Part shown: positions 1 through 7,456 of the stretch, in pieces
Numbering within the stretch: the first letter of the stretch is position 1
Layout of the letters: each line of letters opens with the position of its first letter
Assembly (NCBI RefSeq): GCF_001647545.1
Contig: NZ_LSZH01000014.1
Span: 1 to 64,000, forward strand
Reading direction: 5' to 3'
Source of the DNA: Acinetobacter sp. SFB
Lineage (GTDB): Bacteria; Pseudomonadota; Gammaproteobacteria; Pseudomonadales; Moraxellaceae
DNA: 64,000 bases
Position numbers and translations under genes: made by a program
Notes under the pieces: generated by a model
Told to the model about the DNA's origin: nothing
Database searches by the model: none
What the model saw: the letters and a program-made list of their open reading frames with translations, nothing else

Positions 1-144
1 CCCTTTAGGCTAAATCCTTGTTTCTCAACAAGTTTTAATCAACATCACCGCCGATGGATACGCATTATAGGCGAAAAAAATCCTCACGCAACCCCTTTTC
101 CCTATTATTTCATCAATAATCCCTCGACCGGTTATTTATTCTGC

Positions 145-160
145 AAAACAGGCCGGTTTT
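145..160. terminator. short inverted repeat, possible terminator
   Basis: A near-palindrome with AAAAC / GTTTT arms around a GGCC core lies one base beyond the stop codon of the leftmost gene. The T-rich run is better on the plus-strand side (CTTATTTTTT), so it may end transcripts arriving from the left of the window as well as the minus-strand gene. The stem is short, so the call is weak. Confidence 0.35.
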
Positions 161-161
161 C

Positions 162-1235
162 TTATTTTTTGCATGCAAAAGGTACTGTATTCACCAATTC
201 ATCACGCATTTTTTCTTCTTTATCTTTTTCCTGCCAGTTCAATGAGCGACAATCCGTATATTCGCAGTAGCCACTTTCACCCCTTTCTTCATGATGATTA
301 ATTTTGATTTGATATTTAAAGCTACCCACATAACCGGCACCCAAACCAAATTTAAAATCTCCGCGACTTTGTGCCTGAACTGAAATACAGGTGCCATCTT
401 TCCCTTCATAACCCCATTCAAACTCACGCGGCAAATACATGTATTGTCCATTCGGCGTTTTCACCTTCGGATAAACACGATGAACTTTAAAACGGACATT
501 ATCATCAAACATTTGCGCTATTCCCGTCTGAGCATCGCGTAAATACAAACGAGATTGCACAATGCGATTAAAAGGATCACGAATTTGTGCTAACAGAAGC
601 TGACGATTGTTTTCCAGATTAATAATCTGATAAGTAAAAAATGCGAGTGGCAAATAGGAAAAGTTTATGGAGCGTGCATAGTCGAAACAGCCCATTTGCT
701 GAATTTCAAATTTCTGCGCTTTATACGTAATTTGACCTTCACACTGACATACTATCGACCAGTGATCTGCCAACCCCATACGTAACTTGGTAAAATAAGA
801 AATGAGCTGGCTGGTTGTTATAGATAAATCAAAACTTAGTTCTTTATCTTCGCGCTGAATACGAAAATGCGGAAATTCTCCTGAAATCATTTCCCGATTT
901 GCAAATTTGAAATATTCTTTTTTAAACTGACATTCTTTTTCAACAGAATAGGAATTTAATTGCCCCATCATATGCGGACTGACACTGGCAATAATGGTCG
1001 CTGTATCTAAAGCAGTGGAATGAATTGCACTTTCGTTGCGAAGCATAGGAACGTTGGGCTGACCAATCACACTTAAAAAGTTGAAGTAATGTAATGGCGC
1101 TGGCAAATTCGGAATCATCAAACCTTGATGAATAATTTTATATCGCCCTTTTTGCGCATGATAAGCTAACTGCGCCTGCAAGGGAGCCTGATTGAGTTGT
1201 TTAGACTGGTCAAATAAATCTTGAAACAACTGCAT
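162..1235 (-). CDS. DUF6670 family protein
   Basis: 357-residue soluble protein without signal peptide or membrane segment. The pattern is one I associate with the Acinetobacter DUF6670 family: an N-terminal GLMIPNLPAP segment at about residue 38, a TPNGQYMYLP segment near 265, and a glycine-rich GLGAGYVGSF strand near 300. The even spacing of beta-strand-like stretches suggests a lipocalin or CrtC-like beta-barrel, which is an inference. Function is unknown. It is transcribed in the same direction as pssA but separated by about 40 bases, so co-transcription is possible. The start is the ATG after an AAGGAG-like Shine-Dalgarno sequence. Family assignment is from memory of similar proteins, not from a search. 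Confidence 0.7.
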   Translation of the reverse strand: MQLFQDLFDQSKQLNQAPLQAQLAYHAQKGRYKIIHQGLMIPNLPAPLHYFNFLSVIGQPNVPMLRNESAIHSTALDTATIIASVSPHMMGQLNSYSVEKECQFKKEYFKFANREMISGEFPHFRIQREDKELSFDLSITTSQLISYFTKLRMGLADHWSIVCQCEGQITYKAQKFEIQQMGCFDYARSINFSYLPLAFFTYQIINLENNRQLLLAQIRDPFNRIVQSRLYLRDAQTGIAQMFDDNVRFKVHRVYPKVKTPNGQYMYLPREFEWGYEGKDGTCISVQAQSRGDFKFGLGAGYVGSFKYQIKINHHEERGESGYCEYTDCRSLNWQEKDKEEKMRDELVNTVPFACKK

Positions 1236-1274
1236 ATCATGCTCCTTTTTATTTTAGGTATAGATGTCTCATTT

Positions 1275-2102
1275 TTATATAGGGCTATTTTTTCTGGCCA
1301 TAAATGTGGTTACGAAACCAGAAAGTGCATAGATAATAGAAATCACCAAGATTCCTACTGGAATATTATAAGTAATCGCGGCAAAGATAAATACAGCGAT
1401 TGGCAGCACCGCAAAAGGTACGCGTTTACGATCCAATGTTTTAAATGAATAATATTTAATATTCGAGATCATCAACAAGCCTACTGCCACGATAAGCACC
1501 GCATTGACAATTTGAATACCCACTTCACGCAAATCAAAAATTGCAGGGAAATCACTTCCGACCCAGACCAAGGTGATGATCAAAATGGCCGCTAATGGAC
1601 TTGCAACCCCAATAAAATAGCGTTTATCGACCACACCAATTTGCACATTGAAGCGAGCTAAACGGAATGCCGCACAGGCAGTATAGACAAAACAGCATGC
1701 CAGACCAATACGACCCAAATCATGCAAGCTCCAGCTATACATTAAAATAGCCGGGGCAACACCAAACGCCAACAAGTCAGATAAAGAGTCATACTGTTCA
1801 CCAAAAGCACTTTGTGCGCCAATCGCGCGAGCAACCCGACCATCTAAACCATCTAACAATGCGGCAAGGAAAATAGCGTAAATGGCTTGGGTAAAATCAC
1901 CATTCATACTGGCAATAATAGAGTAAAACCCCGACAGCAAGGCTGCTGTCGTGATCAGATTCGGCCACAGATAGATCCCACGACGTTTCACCTTTTGTCC
2001 CTCGTGGGTTTGCTCTTCTTCTTCCACTTCAAAAGTGATGCCATCGAAACCATGTTCATCACGGGTAGAAGATTTACTTTCAGGTTTATTTATATTTGTC
2101 AT
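1275..2102 (-). CDS. pssA: CDP-diacylglycerol--serine O-phosphatidyltransferase
   Basis: Integral membrane enzyme that transfers phosphatidyl from CDP-diacylglycerol to L-serine, the committed step to phosphatidylethanolamine. The 275-residue protein carries the complete CDP-alcohol phosphotransferase signature D-x2-DG-x2-AR-x8-G-x3-D-x3-D at residues 84-109 (D84, D87, G88, A91, R92, G101, D105, D109), so the active site is intact. About 40 polar N-terminal residues precede the first of roughly eight hydrophobic segments. Length and topology fit the type II (Bacillus-like, integral membrane) PssA rather than the E. coli peripheral form. An AGGATAG Shine-Dalgarno sequence sits just upstream of the ATG. 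The next gene upstream, rlmJ, is about 45 bases away on the same strand. Confidence 0.93.
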   Translation of the reverse strand: MTNINKPESKSSTRDEHGFDGITFEVEEEEQTHEGQKVKRRGIYLWPNLITTAALLSGFYSIIASMNGDFTQAIYAIFLAALLDGLDGRVARAIGAQSAFGEQYDSLSDLLAFGVAPAILMYSWSLHDLGRIGLACCFVYTACAAFRLARFNVQIGVVDKRYFIGVASPLAAILIITLVWVGSDFPAIFDLREVGIQIVNAVLIVAVGLLMISNIKYYSFKTLDRKRVPFAVLPIAVFIFAAITYNIPVGILVISIIYALSGFVTTFMARKNSPI

Positions 2103-2147
2103 TCTTGTCTATCCTAACTGTAACCGTATCTCTCTTAAAGGTATTAC

Positions 2148-3005
2148 TTATTCGCCAACCAACCAGCGTACAGCAGCGTGCCCACCATTTTCACTCATAC
2201 GTAAATGTGGGAATAACCATTGCAATGCTTCATCGGCATCCTGTGAGAATTTCCAAGGTGGATTAATTACCAGCAAAGCACAACCATTCAAACCGACCGG
2301 TGTATCATCAGGCCATACACAGATTTCACACACCAATTGACGGCGAATACCGGTTTTCATCATTTTCTTTTCAAAACGATCAATCATGGCGCGGTCTTTA
2401 ATTGGATACCAAACAGCAAAACAACCTGTAGGCCATTTTTTATGTGCAGTCGCCAACAATTCTACCAATTGAGGGAAGTCTTTACGTTCTAATTCGTAAG
2501 GCGGATCAATCATTACCAAACCGCGTTTTTCTTTCGGTGGAATAACCCCTAGCAAACCTTCATAAGCATCACGTTCATGCAAACCTGCACGGCGGTCACG
2601 AATATTGAAATACAACTCTTGAAAAACTTCTTTTTGCATTTCAAAGATGGTCGCTTTATCAATATCGCGCATCCCTTCTAATGCAAACCAAGGTGAGCCT
2701 GGATAAGCACCCTTGCCTGAACCGGCACGCATATCTTCAACCACTTTAAGATATTGCTTCACACCTTCTGGAGCATTTCGAATAATTGAATCATCAAGCT
2801 TTACCAAACGATGAATACCGTTTAAAAACTCACCCGATTTTTGTGCAGCAGCGGTAGATAAATCATATTTACCTGCACCACCATGCGTATCTATATAGCG
2901 ATACGGTTTATCTTTGGCATTTAAACGTGTTAAAAGTTGGAGCAATAACACATGCTTCATAACATCGGCAAAGTTGCCTGCATGGAAATGGTGACGGTAA
3001 TTCAT
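2148..3005 (-). CDS. rlmJ: 23S rRNA (adenine(2030)-N6)-methyltransferase
   Basis: 285-residue SAM-dependent methyltransferase that makes m6A2030 in 23S rRNA. The N-terminus MNYRHHFHAGNFADVMKH is the conserved RlmJ opening. The catalytic motif IV DPPYE lies at residues 167-171, and a Gly-rich DTHGGAGKYD SAM-binding stretch lies at about 39-48. Length matches the E. coli enzyme closely. It reads divergently from the 2OG oxygenase gene, sharing a roughly 115-base intergenic region, and runs towards pssA. No abnormality is visible. Confidence 0.93.
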   Translation of the reverse strand: MNYRHHFHAGNFADVMKHVLLLQLLTRLNAKDKPYRYIDTHGGAGKYDLSTAAAQKSGEFLNGIHRLVKLDDSIIRNAPEGVKQYLKVVEDMRAGSGKGAYPGSPWFALEGMRDIDKATIFEMQKEVFQELYFNIRDRRAGLHERDAYEGLLGVIPPKEKRGLVMIDPPYELERKDFPQLVELLATAHKKWPTGCFAVWYPIKDRAMIDRFEKKMMKTGIRRQLVCEICVWPDDTPVGLNGCALLVINPPWKFSQDADEALQWLFPHLRMSENGGHAAVRWLVGE

Positions 3006-3121
3006 GTTTCTTTAATTCCTGTAATCAACGGACATTTTAGCATGAAAAAATGTTTCATTCCGCAGGATATCTTGCTCTAGAATACGCCACCTTTTTTCAG
3101 ATTGTATTTGAGTATATGTAT

Positions 3122-3724
3122 ATGGATGCAATTCAGCTCCCAAAGTCATGGAATGTTGATCAAATTATTGAAAATTTGGATCAACATGGTTTTACCCTTA
3201 TTGACAATGCCTACCCTCAAGACTATGTACTTGCTTTAGCTGAAGAATGTACCTCCAATTTAAACCTTTTTCGGGAGGCGGCCATTCAAAACGGCGTGGT
3301 GAGCAATATCCGCAGTGACCATATCTTATGGCTTAGCGGTGAACTAAAAATTGCACAGCATCATACTGAAACTCTTAAAGAAATCTCCCAATTATTAAAC
3401 CGTAATTTTTATTTAGGCATACAAGAAGTCGAAGCACATTTTGCCTGCTATAACGCGGGAGAATATTACGCTTTACATCGTGACAATCCGCAAGGGAAAA
3501 ATGGTCGTATTATTTCTACAGTCTATTATTTACATGAAAATTGGCAAGATGACTGGGGTGGAGAATTACATCTAGAGGATAAAAATGGGCAATGGCATAC
3601 TATTCAACCCAAACCGAATCGTATTGCAATGTTCCAAAGCGATTTATTGCATGAAGTAATTAAAGCCAAGCATCAACGCTTATCAATCACGGCATGGTTA
3701 CGTAGTGCTAATGTCTTGTTCTAA
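3122..3724 (+). CDS. 2OG-Fe(II) oxygenase (prolyl-4-hydroxylase-like)
   Basis: Small dioxygenase using 2-oxoglutarate, O2 and Fe(II); substrate unknown. The metal triad is visible: H-x-D in YALHRDNP at about residue 115, and the distal His in LLHEVIKA near 182, followed by the 2OG-anchoring Arg in KHQRLSITAW. The double-stranded beta-helix core occupies residues 95-197. I chose the ATG giving MDAIQLPKSW, about 200 residues, because the 24 extra residues of the longer frame (from 3050) are unlike the family and neither start has a good Shine-Dalgarno sequence. It stands alone between rlmJ and an unrelated gene. It could modify a protein residue or a small molecule; nothing nearby decides. Confidence 0.78.
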   Translation: MDAIQLPKSWNVDQIIENLDQHGFTLIDNAYPQDYVLALAEECTSNLNLFREAAIQNGVVSNIRSDHILWLSGELKIAQHHTETLKEISQLLNRNFYLGIQEVEAHFACYNAGEYYALHRDNPQGKNGRIISTVYYLHENWQDDWGGELHLEDKNGQWHTIQPKPNRIAMFQSDLLHEVIKAKHQRLSITAWLRSANVLF

Positions 3725-3815
3725 TTGTTTATTATAAAATCAGAATAGTACATTTAGCTTTAAATTCCTGGTTTTGCCCCTATATACTGATTATTCATCA
3801 ATGAGGTATTGGCTA

Positions 3816-4343
3816 ATGTTTGAAAATACAAAAAAAATTATCGAGCGTATCGGTGAGACGGATCAATTGTATTTGGAAAACAATACGCCTGATCTCGCTT
3901 TGGAACGTGCTGATTTACGCTTACAACTGGTAGTAATCAGTAATTCTCGTCAAGAACAGATTCATTTTCTGCAAGAAGCTGTGGTGCTGTTAGAGCAAGC
4001 CCGAATTGAATATGAAGAAATGCCGATGCGTTTGTATTTGAATCTGTCCTTAAATCTGGCGAAAGCTTATATGCTGTATTTCGAGATTACCAAAGAACCG
4101 CGTTTTGCTTTAATTACTCAGCAAATTTTAAAACCGCTGTCTCAACATGAACACAGTGACATCTATTTTTTCCTTGCTTATGCATCGATCTCTAAAAATC
4201 AAACCGCGTTAACGCGACACTGGTTAACTAAATATAGTCAATCCGCTGACTTTGACTTAGAACTGCTGCAGAAACACCCTTGCTTTAGACCTGTACGCCA
4301 AGAACTGTGGTTTATAAAACTGCTGCAAAGCAAATTGCATTAA
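3816..4343 (+). CDS. uncharacterised alpha-helical protein
   Basis: I do not recognise this 175-residue protein. It is predicted almost wholly helical, with repeated pairs of amphipathic helices rich in Leu, Glu and Gln (residues 5-110) that resemble TPR-like solenoids, and has no signal peptide or membrane segment. The start MFENTKK is preferred over an ATG 42 bases upstream because a TGAGGT Shine-Dalgarno sequence lies about 10 bases before it. A strong hairpin terminator follows directly. It is transcribed alone, convergent with the DUF2789 cluster. Probably cytoplasmic; function unknown. Confidence 0.7.
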   Translation: MFENTKKIIERIGETDQLYLENNTPDLALERADLRLQLVVISNSRQEQIHFLQEAVVLLEQARIEYEEMPMRLYLNLSLNLAKAYMLYFEITKEPRFALITQQILKPLSQHEHSDIYFFLAYASISKNQTALTRHWLTKYSQSADFDLELLQKHPCFRPVRQELWFIKLLQSKLH

Positions 4344-4350
4344 TTGCAAA

Positions 4351-4377
4351 AAAACTCTCCGAATTGGAGAGTTTTTT
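4351..4377 (+). terminator. Rho-independent terminator
   Basis: Stem ACTCTCC / GGAGAGT with a short loop, then seven T residues. It lies a few bases after the helical-protein gene. The A-run on the other side lets it serve the convergent DUF2789 gene too. Confidence 0.9.
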
Positions 4378-4407
4378 TATATCCCTATATTTTTTAAAAT
4401 ATTTATT

Positions 4408-4671
4408 CTAACTGTAAGCCATTTTTAATTTATTGGCATTCATATGCAGTTGCTGATTAAGCTCATCAATCCAGATCACCCATTCATCCGCATCCTCAAT
4501 CAAATAACGGATCAAAAATTCACGCTGGGACTTATTCCAAAAAGGTGCGTCGTGTAAATTCTGGTTTGCGGGTAGTTGGTGAGTACGTATAAAAAGCTCA
4601 ATGGCCGCTGGGCTATTGGCCAACCCCAACTGCGAAAACAATAATTCTAAGGATGGTTTATTACTCATCAT
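4408..4671 (-). CDS. DUF2789 family protein, copy 1
   Basis: 87-residue small acidic protein of the DUF2789 family. The family pattern is LELLFSQLGL at residues 8-17, a THQLP turn near 30, DAPFWN near 41-46, then FLIRYL and a DEW segment before a C-terminal LNQQLH helix. It is one of three adjacent paralogues on the same strand. This copy is the most diverged: Ser replaces Glu in the first helix, and one residue is inserted before DEW. The start is preceded by AAGGAG eight bases upstream. No membrane segment or known catalytic residues are present, and function is unknown. Confidence 0.85.
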   Translation of the reverse strand: MMSNKPSLELLFSQLGLANSPAAIELFIRTHQLPANQNLHDAPFWNKSQREFLIRYLIEDADEWVIWIDELNQQLHMNANKLKMAYS

Positions 4672-4791
4672 TTTACAAACTCCTTATTCGTTAAATTGTC
4701 ATTTATTATTCAATTAACTTATAAGAAATGTTCAAACAATAATAGTCATCACTCCCATTATGTTGTTTCAATTTGTGATTAATAATTCATC

Positions 4792-5040
4792 TTATTGGTG
4801 CGGCTGAATTTTATTATGCAATTGCTCATTTAGAATATCCACCACCATTGCCCATTCGTCGTCCTTTTTCCAGTGACTGATTAGGAAATCGTGCTGTGCT
4901 GGCGACCAAAAGGGAGCGTGATGCAAAGGAATATCCAGGGTTAATTGATGGGTTTCTATAAACTGATCAATGGCTTCCGGGCTCGCGTCGAGACCCAATT
5001 GTTCAAATAACAGTTCTAATGTGGGTTGTTGATCAAACAT
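4792..5040 (-). CDS. DUF2789 family protein, copy 2
   Basis: 82-residue paralogue of the genes on either side. It has the same order of blocks: PTLELLFEQLGL, an ETHQL turn, HAPFWSPAQ, a KKDDEW segment and the closing LNEQLH helix. A GAGGAGAACAAC Shine-Dalgarno region precedes the ATG. A 120-base gap separates it from copy 1 and 144 bases separate it from copy 3, so each copy may have its own promoter. High identity in the first helix with copy 3 (LELLFEQLGL in both) suggests these two separated last, or are kept similar by selection or conversion. Confidence 0.86.
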   Translation of the reverse strand: MFDQQPTLELLFEQLGLDASPEAIDQFIETHQLTLDIPLHHAPFWSPAQHDFLISHWKKDDEWAMVVDILNEQLHNKIQPHQ

Positions 5041-5142
5041 GTTGTTCTCCTCGCTAAGGTATATTGTGATCCAGCTATCAAGTTATAAGAATTGCAGCGT
5101 AAAGCCCAGCTTTGGCATCGCGCTTGTTGTATATTTTTGTAG

Positions 5143-5173
5143 CAAAAAAATTAGACCCGTTGAAGGGCCTAAT
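5143..5173 (-). terminator. Rho-independent terminator after DUF2789 copy 3
   Basis: Read on the minus strand, an ATTAGgCCC / GGGtCTAAT stem with a small loop is followed by seven T residues, a few bases beyond the stop codon of copy 3. It separates copy 3 from copies 1 and 2, so the three are not one simple operon. Confidence 0.85.
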
Positions 5174-5184
5174 CTATTTAAAAG

Positions 5185-5442
5185 TTATGGCGCAGAAAGC
5201 TGGTCACTTTCCACATGCAACAGCTGATTAAGCTGATCAATCACGACAATCCATTCATCATCTTGGTGCCAATGCTCACGTAAAAAAGCACTTTGACCTT
5301 CATTCCAAAAACTTGCGTCTGGCAAAATTACTCCAGAAGGCAACTGGTGAGTTTTAACAAACTGATCAATCGCAGCTTCATCTGCAGGCAAACCTAATTG
5401 TTCAAATAATAATTCTAATGTCGGTTGTTGCTCGAGTATCAT
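5185..5442 (-). CDS. DUF2789 family protein, copy 3
   Basis: 85-residue third paralogue: PTLELLFEQLGL, a KTHQLP turn, DASFWNEGQ, a QDDEW block and LNQLLH. The start MILEQQPT is chosen because an AGGAGAG sequence lies just upstream; the frame is open for 15 more codons upstream with no ribosome-binding site. The gene has its own terminator (5143-5173). Like its neighbours it is small, acidic and without membrane segments; function unknown. Confidence 0.86.
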   Translation of the reverse strand: MILEQQPTLELLFEQLGLPADEAAIDQFVKTHQLPSGVILPDASFWNEGQSAFLREHWHQDDEWIVVIDQLNQLLHVESDQLSAP

Positions 5443-5559
5443 GCGATTCTCTCCTGCTGTTATTAAATGATCTTTATAACTTAACAAATGTAGGAAAAAT
5501 TAGAATTACGGCGGTATGTGTTCTTGTTATCTTTTGTTATGAAGTGATTGTATTTTATA

Positions 5560-5588
5560 AAAAAAGCACCCCAAATGGAGTGCCTTTT
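5560..5588 (-). terminator. Rho-independent terminator of mdh
   Basis: On the minus strand a GGCACTCC / GGGGTGC stem with an ATTT loop (one G-T pair) precedes a run of seven T residues, about 20 bases after the mdh stop codon. Confidence 0.88.
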
Positions 5589-5610
5589 CAACTCAATCTA
5601 AAAGATCAAA

Positions 5611-6597
5611 TTATTTAAGCATGTCAGCAATTGCTGCGCGCTCTTCTTCAAGTTCGTTCAACGTAAAGTTGATACGTTCACGGCTGAATTCGTCGATTTC
5701 AAGACCTTGAACGATTTTGTATTCACCGTTTTCAGTGGTTACAGGGAAACCGAACATCACGCCTTCAGGAATACCATAAGAACCGTCAGAAGGAATACCC
5801 ATAGTTACCCATTCGCCGTTGGTGCCAAGCGCCCAATCACGCATATGGTCGATTGCAGCATTTGCAGCAGAAGCAGCAGAAGACAAACCACGTGCTTCGA
5901 TAATCGCAGCACCACGTTTACCAACGGTAGGAAGGAATGTATTTGCATTCCATTCTTGGTCGTTGATCATGTCTTTAACGCTTTCACCGTTAATTGTTGC
6001 AAAACGGTAGTCAGCATACATAGTTGGAGAGTGGTTACCCCAAACTGTAAGATTTTTGATGTCTTTAACCGCTTTACCAGTTTTAGCAGCAATTTGAGAA
6101 GCTGCACGATTGTGGTCAAGACGTAACATTGCAGTGAAGTTTTTCGCTGGAAGATCTGGAGCAGAGTTCATTGCGATGTAAGCATTGGTGTTTGCAGGAT
6201 TACCTACAACCAGCACTTTAACGTCACGGCTAGCAACTTCGTTTAATGCTTGACCTTGACCGATGAAGATTTCACCGTTCACTTTAAGAAGGTCAGCACG
6301 TTCCATACCTGGACCACGTGGACGTGAACCAACCAATAACGCGTAGTCAGCATCCTTGAATGCAACTTTAGGATCATCAGTACCAATCATGTCTTCTAAC
6401 AGAGGAAATGCACAGTCTTGAAGTTCCATCATCACGCCTTTAAGCGCTTGTTGAGCTTTCTCAAAAGGAACTTCTAACAATTGTAAAATAACCGGTTGAT
6501 CTTTACCTAGCATCTCGCCGCTTGCGATACGGAATAGTAAGCTATAACCAATTTGACCTGCAGCACCAGTAATGGCAACACGAACGGCTTGCTTCAT
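5611..6597 (-). CDS. mdh: malate dehydrogenase (NAD-dependent)
   Basis: TCA-cycle enzyme interconverting malate and oxaloacetate in the cytoplasm. The 328-residue protein has the Rossmann dinucleotide loop GAAGQIG at residues 11-17, substrate arginines in the [10 protein letters not shown] loop (91-100), the LDHNRA motif (160-165) and the catalytic histidine H189 in WGNHS. The GAAGQIG form and length place it in the cytosolic-like class found in Acinetobacter and Pseudomonas relatives, distinct from the 312-residue E. coli type. A TTGGAG Shine-Dalgarno sequence precedes the start. It is monocistronic, with its own terminator and about 170 bases of upstream DNA. Confidence 0.96.
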   Translation of the reverse strand: MKQAVRVAITGAAGQIGYSLLFRIASGEMLGKDQPVILQLLEVPFEKAQQALKGVMMELQDCAFPLLEDMIGTDDPKVAFKDADYALLVGSRPRGPGMERADLLKVNGEIFIGQGQALNEVASRDVKVLVVGNPANTNAYIAMNSAPDLPAKNFTAMLRLDHNRAASQIAAKTGKAVKDIKNLTVWGNHSPTMYADYRFATINGESVKDMINDQEWNANTFLPTVGKRGAAIIEARGLSSAASAANAAIDHMRDWALGTNGEWVTMGIPSDGSYGIPEGVMFGFPVTTENGEYKIVQGLEIDEFSRERINFTLNELEEERAAIADMLK

Positions 6598-6765
6598 CTA
6601 ATTATCTCCAATGAGGATAGTCAATGCGATTAAATAGTTAGTCCATTTAATCTAATAATCATAAACGCCAAAGATTGTACTCCAATCATTGGCCTGATGC
6701 ATGGAAAAGAGATAGAACTTCAACAAAAGTCTGATAGGAAATATAAATAAAATATGCCGAAAAGC

Positions 6766-7422
6766 TTAGTAAGAACCTTTTATGGTGAATGAACTTGGAC
6801 AATTCATCTCTACTGCTGCGGAGCACTGTTTGTACTGTCCATTTGGTTTATAACAAAGTTTGACCTCTGTAAGAATAGGTGTTCCATTCCCCGCTGCACA
6901 ATTAAACTTAATCGCACTAGAAGGTAAAGATGGATTTAAACGCAAGAACTGTAAGCGAAGATTGCTGATGTGCATGGTCCGGTTTTCAGGACTGGTGAGT
7001 TCCGCAGGGACTTTTAGACGTTCGGCATAATTAATCACAGTACGAAAATATTGACTGGCATTCATTGGCACACAACCACCAATCGTCTGCCAAAGTTGAA
7101 TTCGCGCATTTTCATCCGGCATGACGCGCGCCACCACTCTCGCTTGCAAGGGGGATAAAACTGCTGAAGCTGAGGTTTTACATTCCGATTCTGCTGTTTC
7201 AGGCAACAAACCTGAAATATTAAGAGAATAACCTTCTAAACATTTCCGTTTTTTTGATTTTTGATTATCTAACATACACACCGCAGGCGTCATTTGTACC
7301 ACCATCACATAACCTAGCAATGGCGCTGCAAAACTATGAGATGAACACAGCCCTAATCCTGCACCGCTCGCGACGAACAGTGCCAATCTGGCTAAAACTG
7401 GTGTGGAGTCAAAAAAAATCAT
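6766..7422 (-). CDS. secreted RNase T2-fold protein lacking catalytic histidines
   Basis: 218-residue exported protein with an N-terminal hydrophobic signal (about residues 8-32, likely cut after SFA). Mature segments match the order of the bacterial RNase T2 / RNase I fold: a GYSLNISGLLPE block where HGLWP should stand (about 64-75), an LWQTIGGC block where HEWxKHG should stand (about 109-116), an SQYF helix, and the terminal strands FNC..., LTEVKLCY and CPSSFTIKGSY. Both catalytic-site histidines are replaced (Ser in the first motif; Gln and Ile in the second), while the cysteines expected to form disulfides remain. It therefore looks like a non-catalytic relative, perhaps an RNA-binding or inhibitor-type periplasmic protein. 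It follows the lytic transglycosylase gene closely on the same strand. Confidence 0.65.
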   Translation of the reverse strand: MIFFDSTPVLARLALFVASGAGLGLCSSHSFAAPLLGYVMVVQMTPAVCMLDNQKSKKRKCLEGYSLNISGLLPETAESECKTSASAVLSPLQARVVARVMPDENARIQLWQTIGGCVPMNASQYFRTVINYAERLKVPAELTSPENRTMHISNLRLQFLRLNPSLPSSAIKFNCAAGNGTPILTEVKLCYKPNGQYKQCSAAVEMNCPSSFTIKGSY

Positions 7423-7456
7423 TAATAACTCTACCCCCTATCAATAAAATTAAAAT

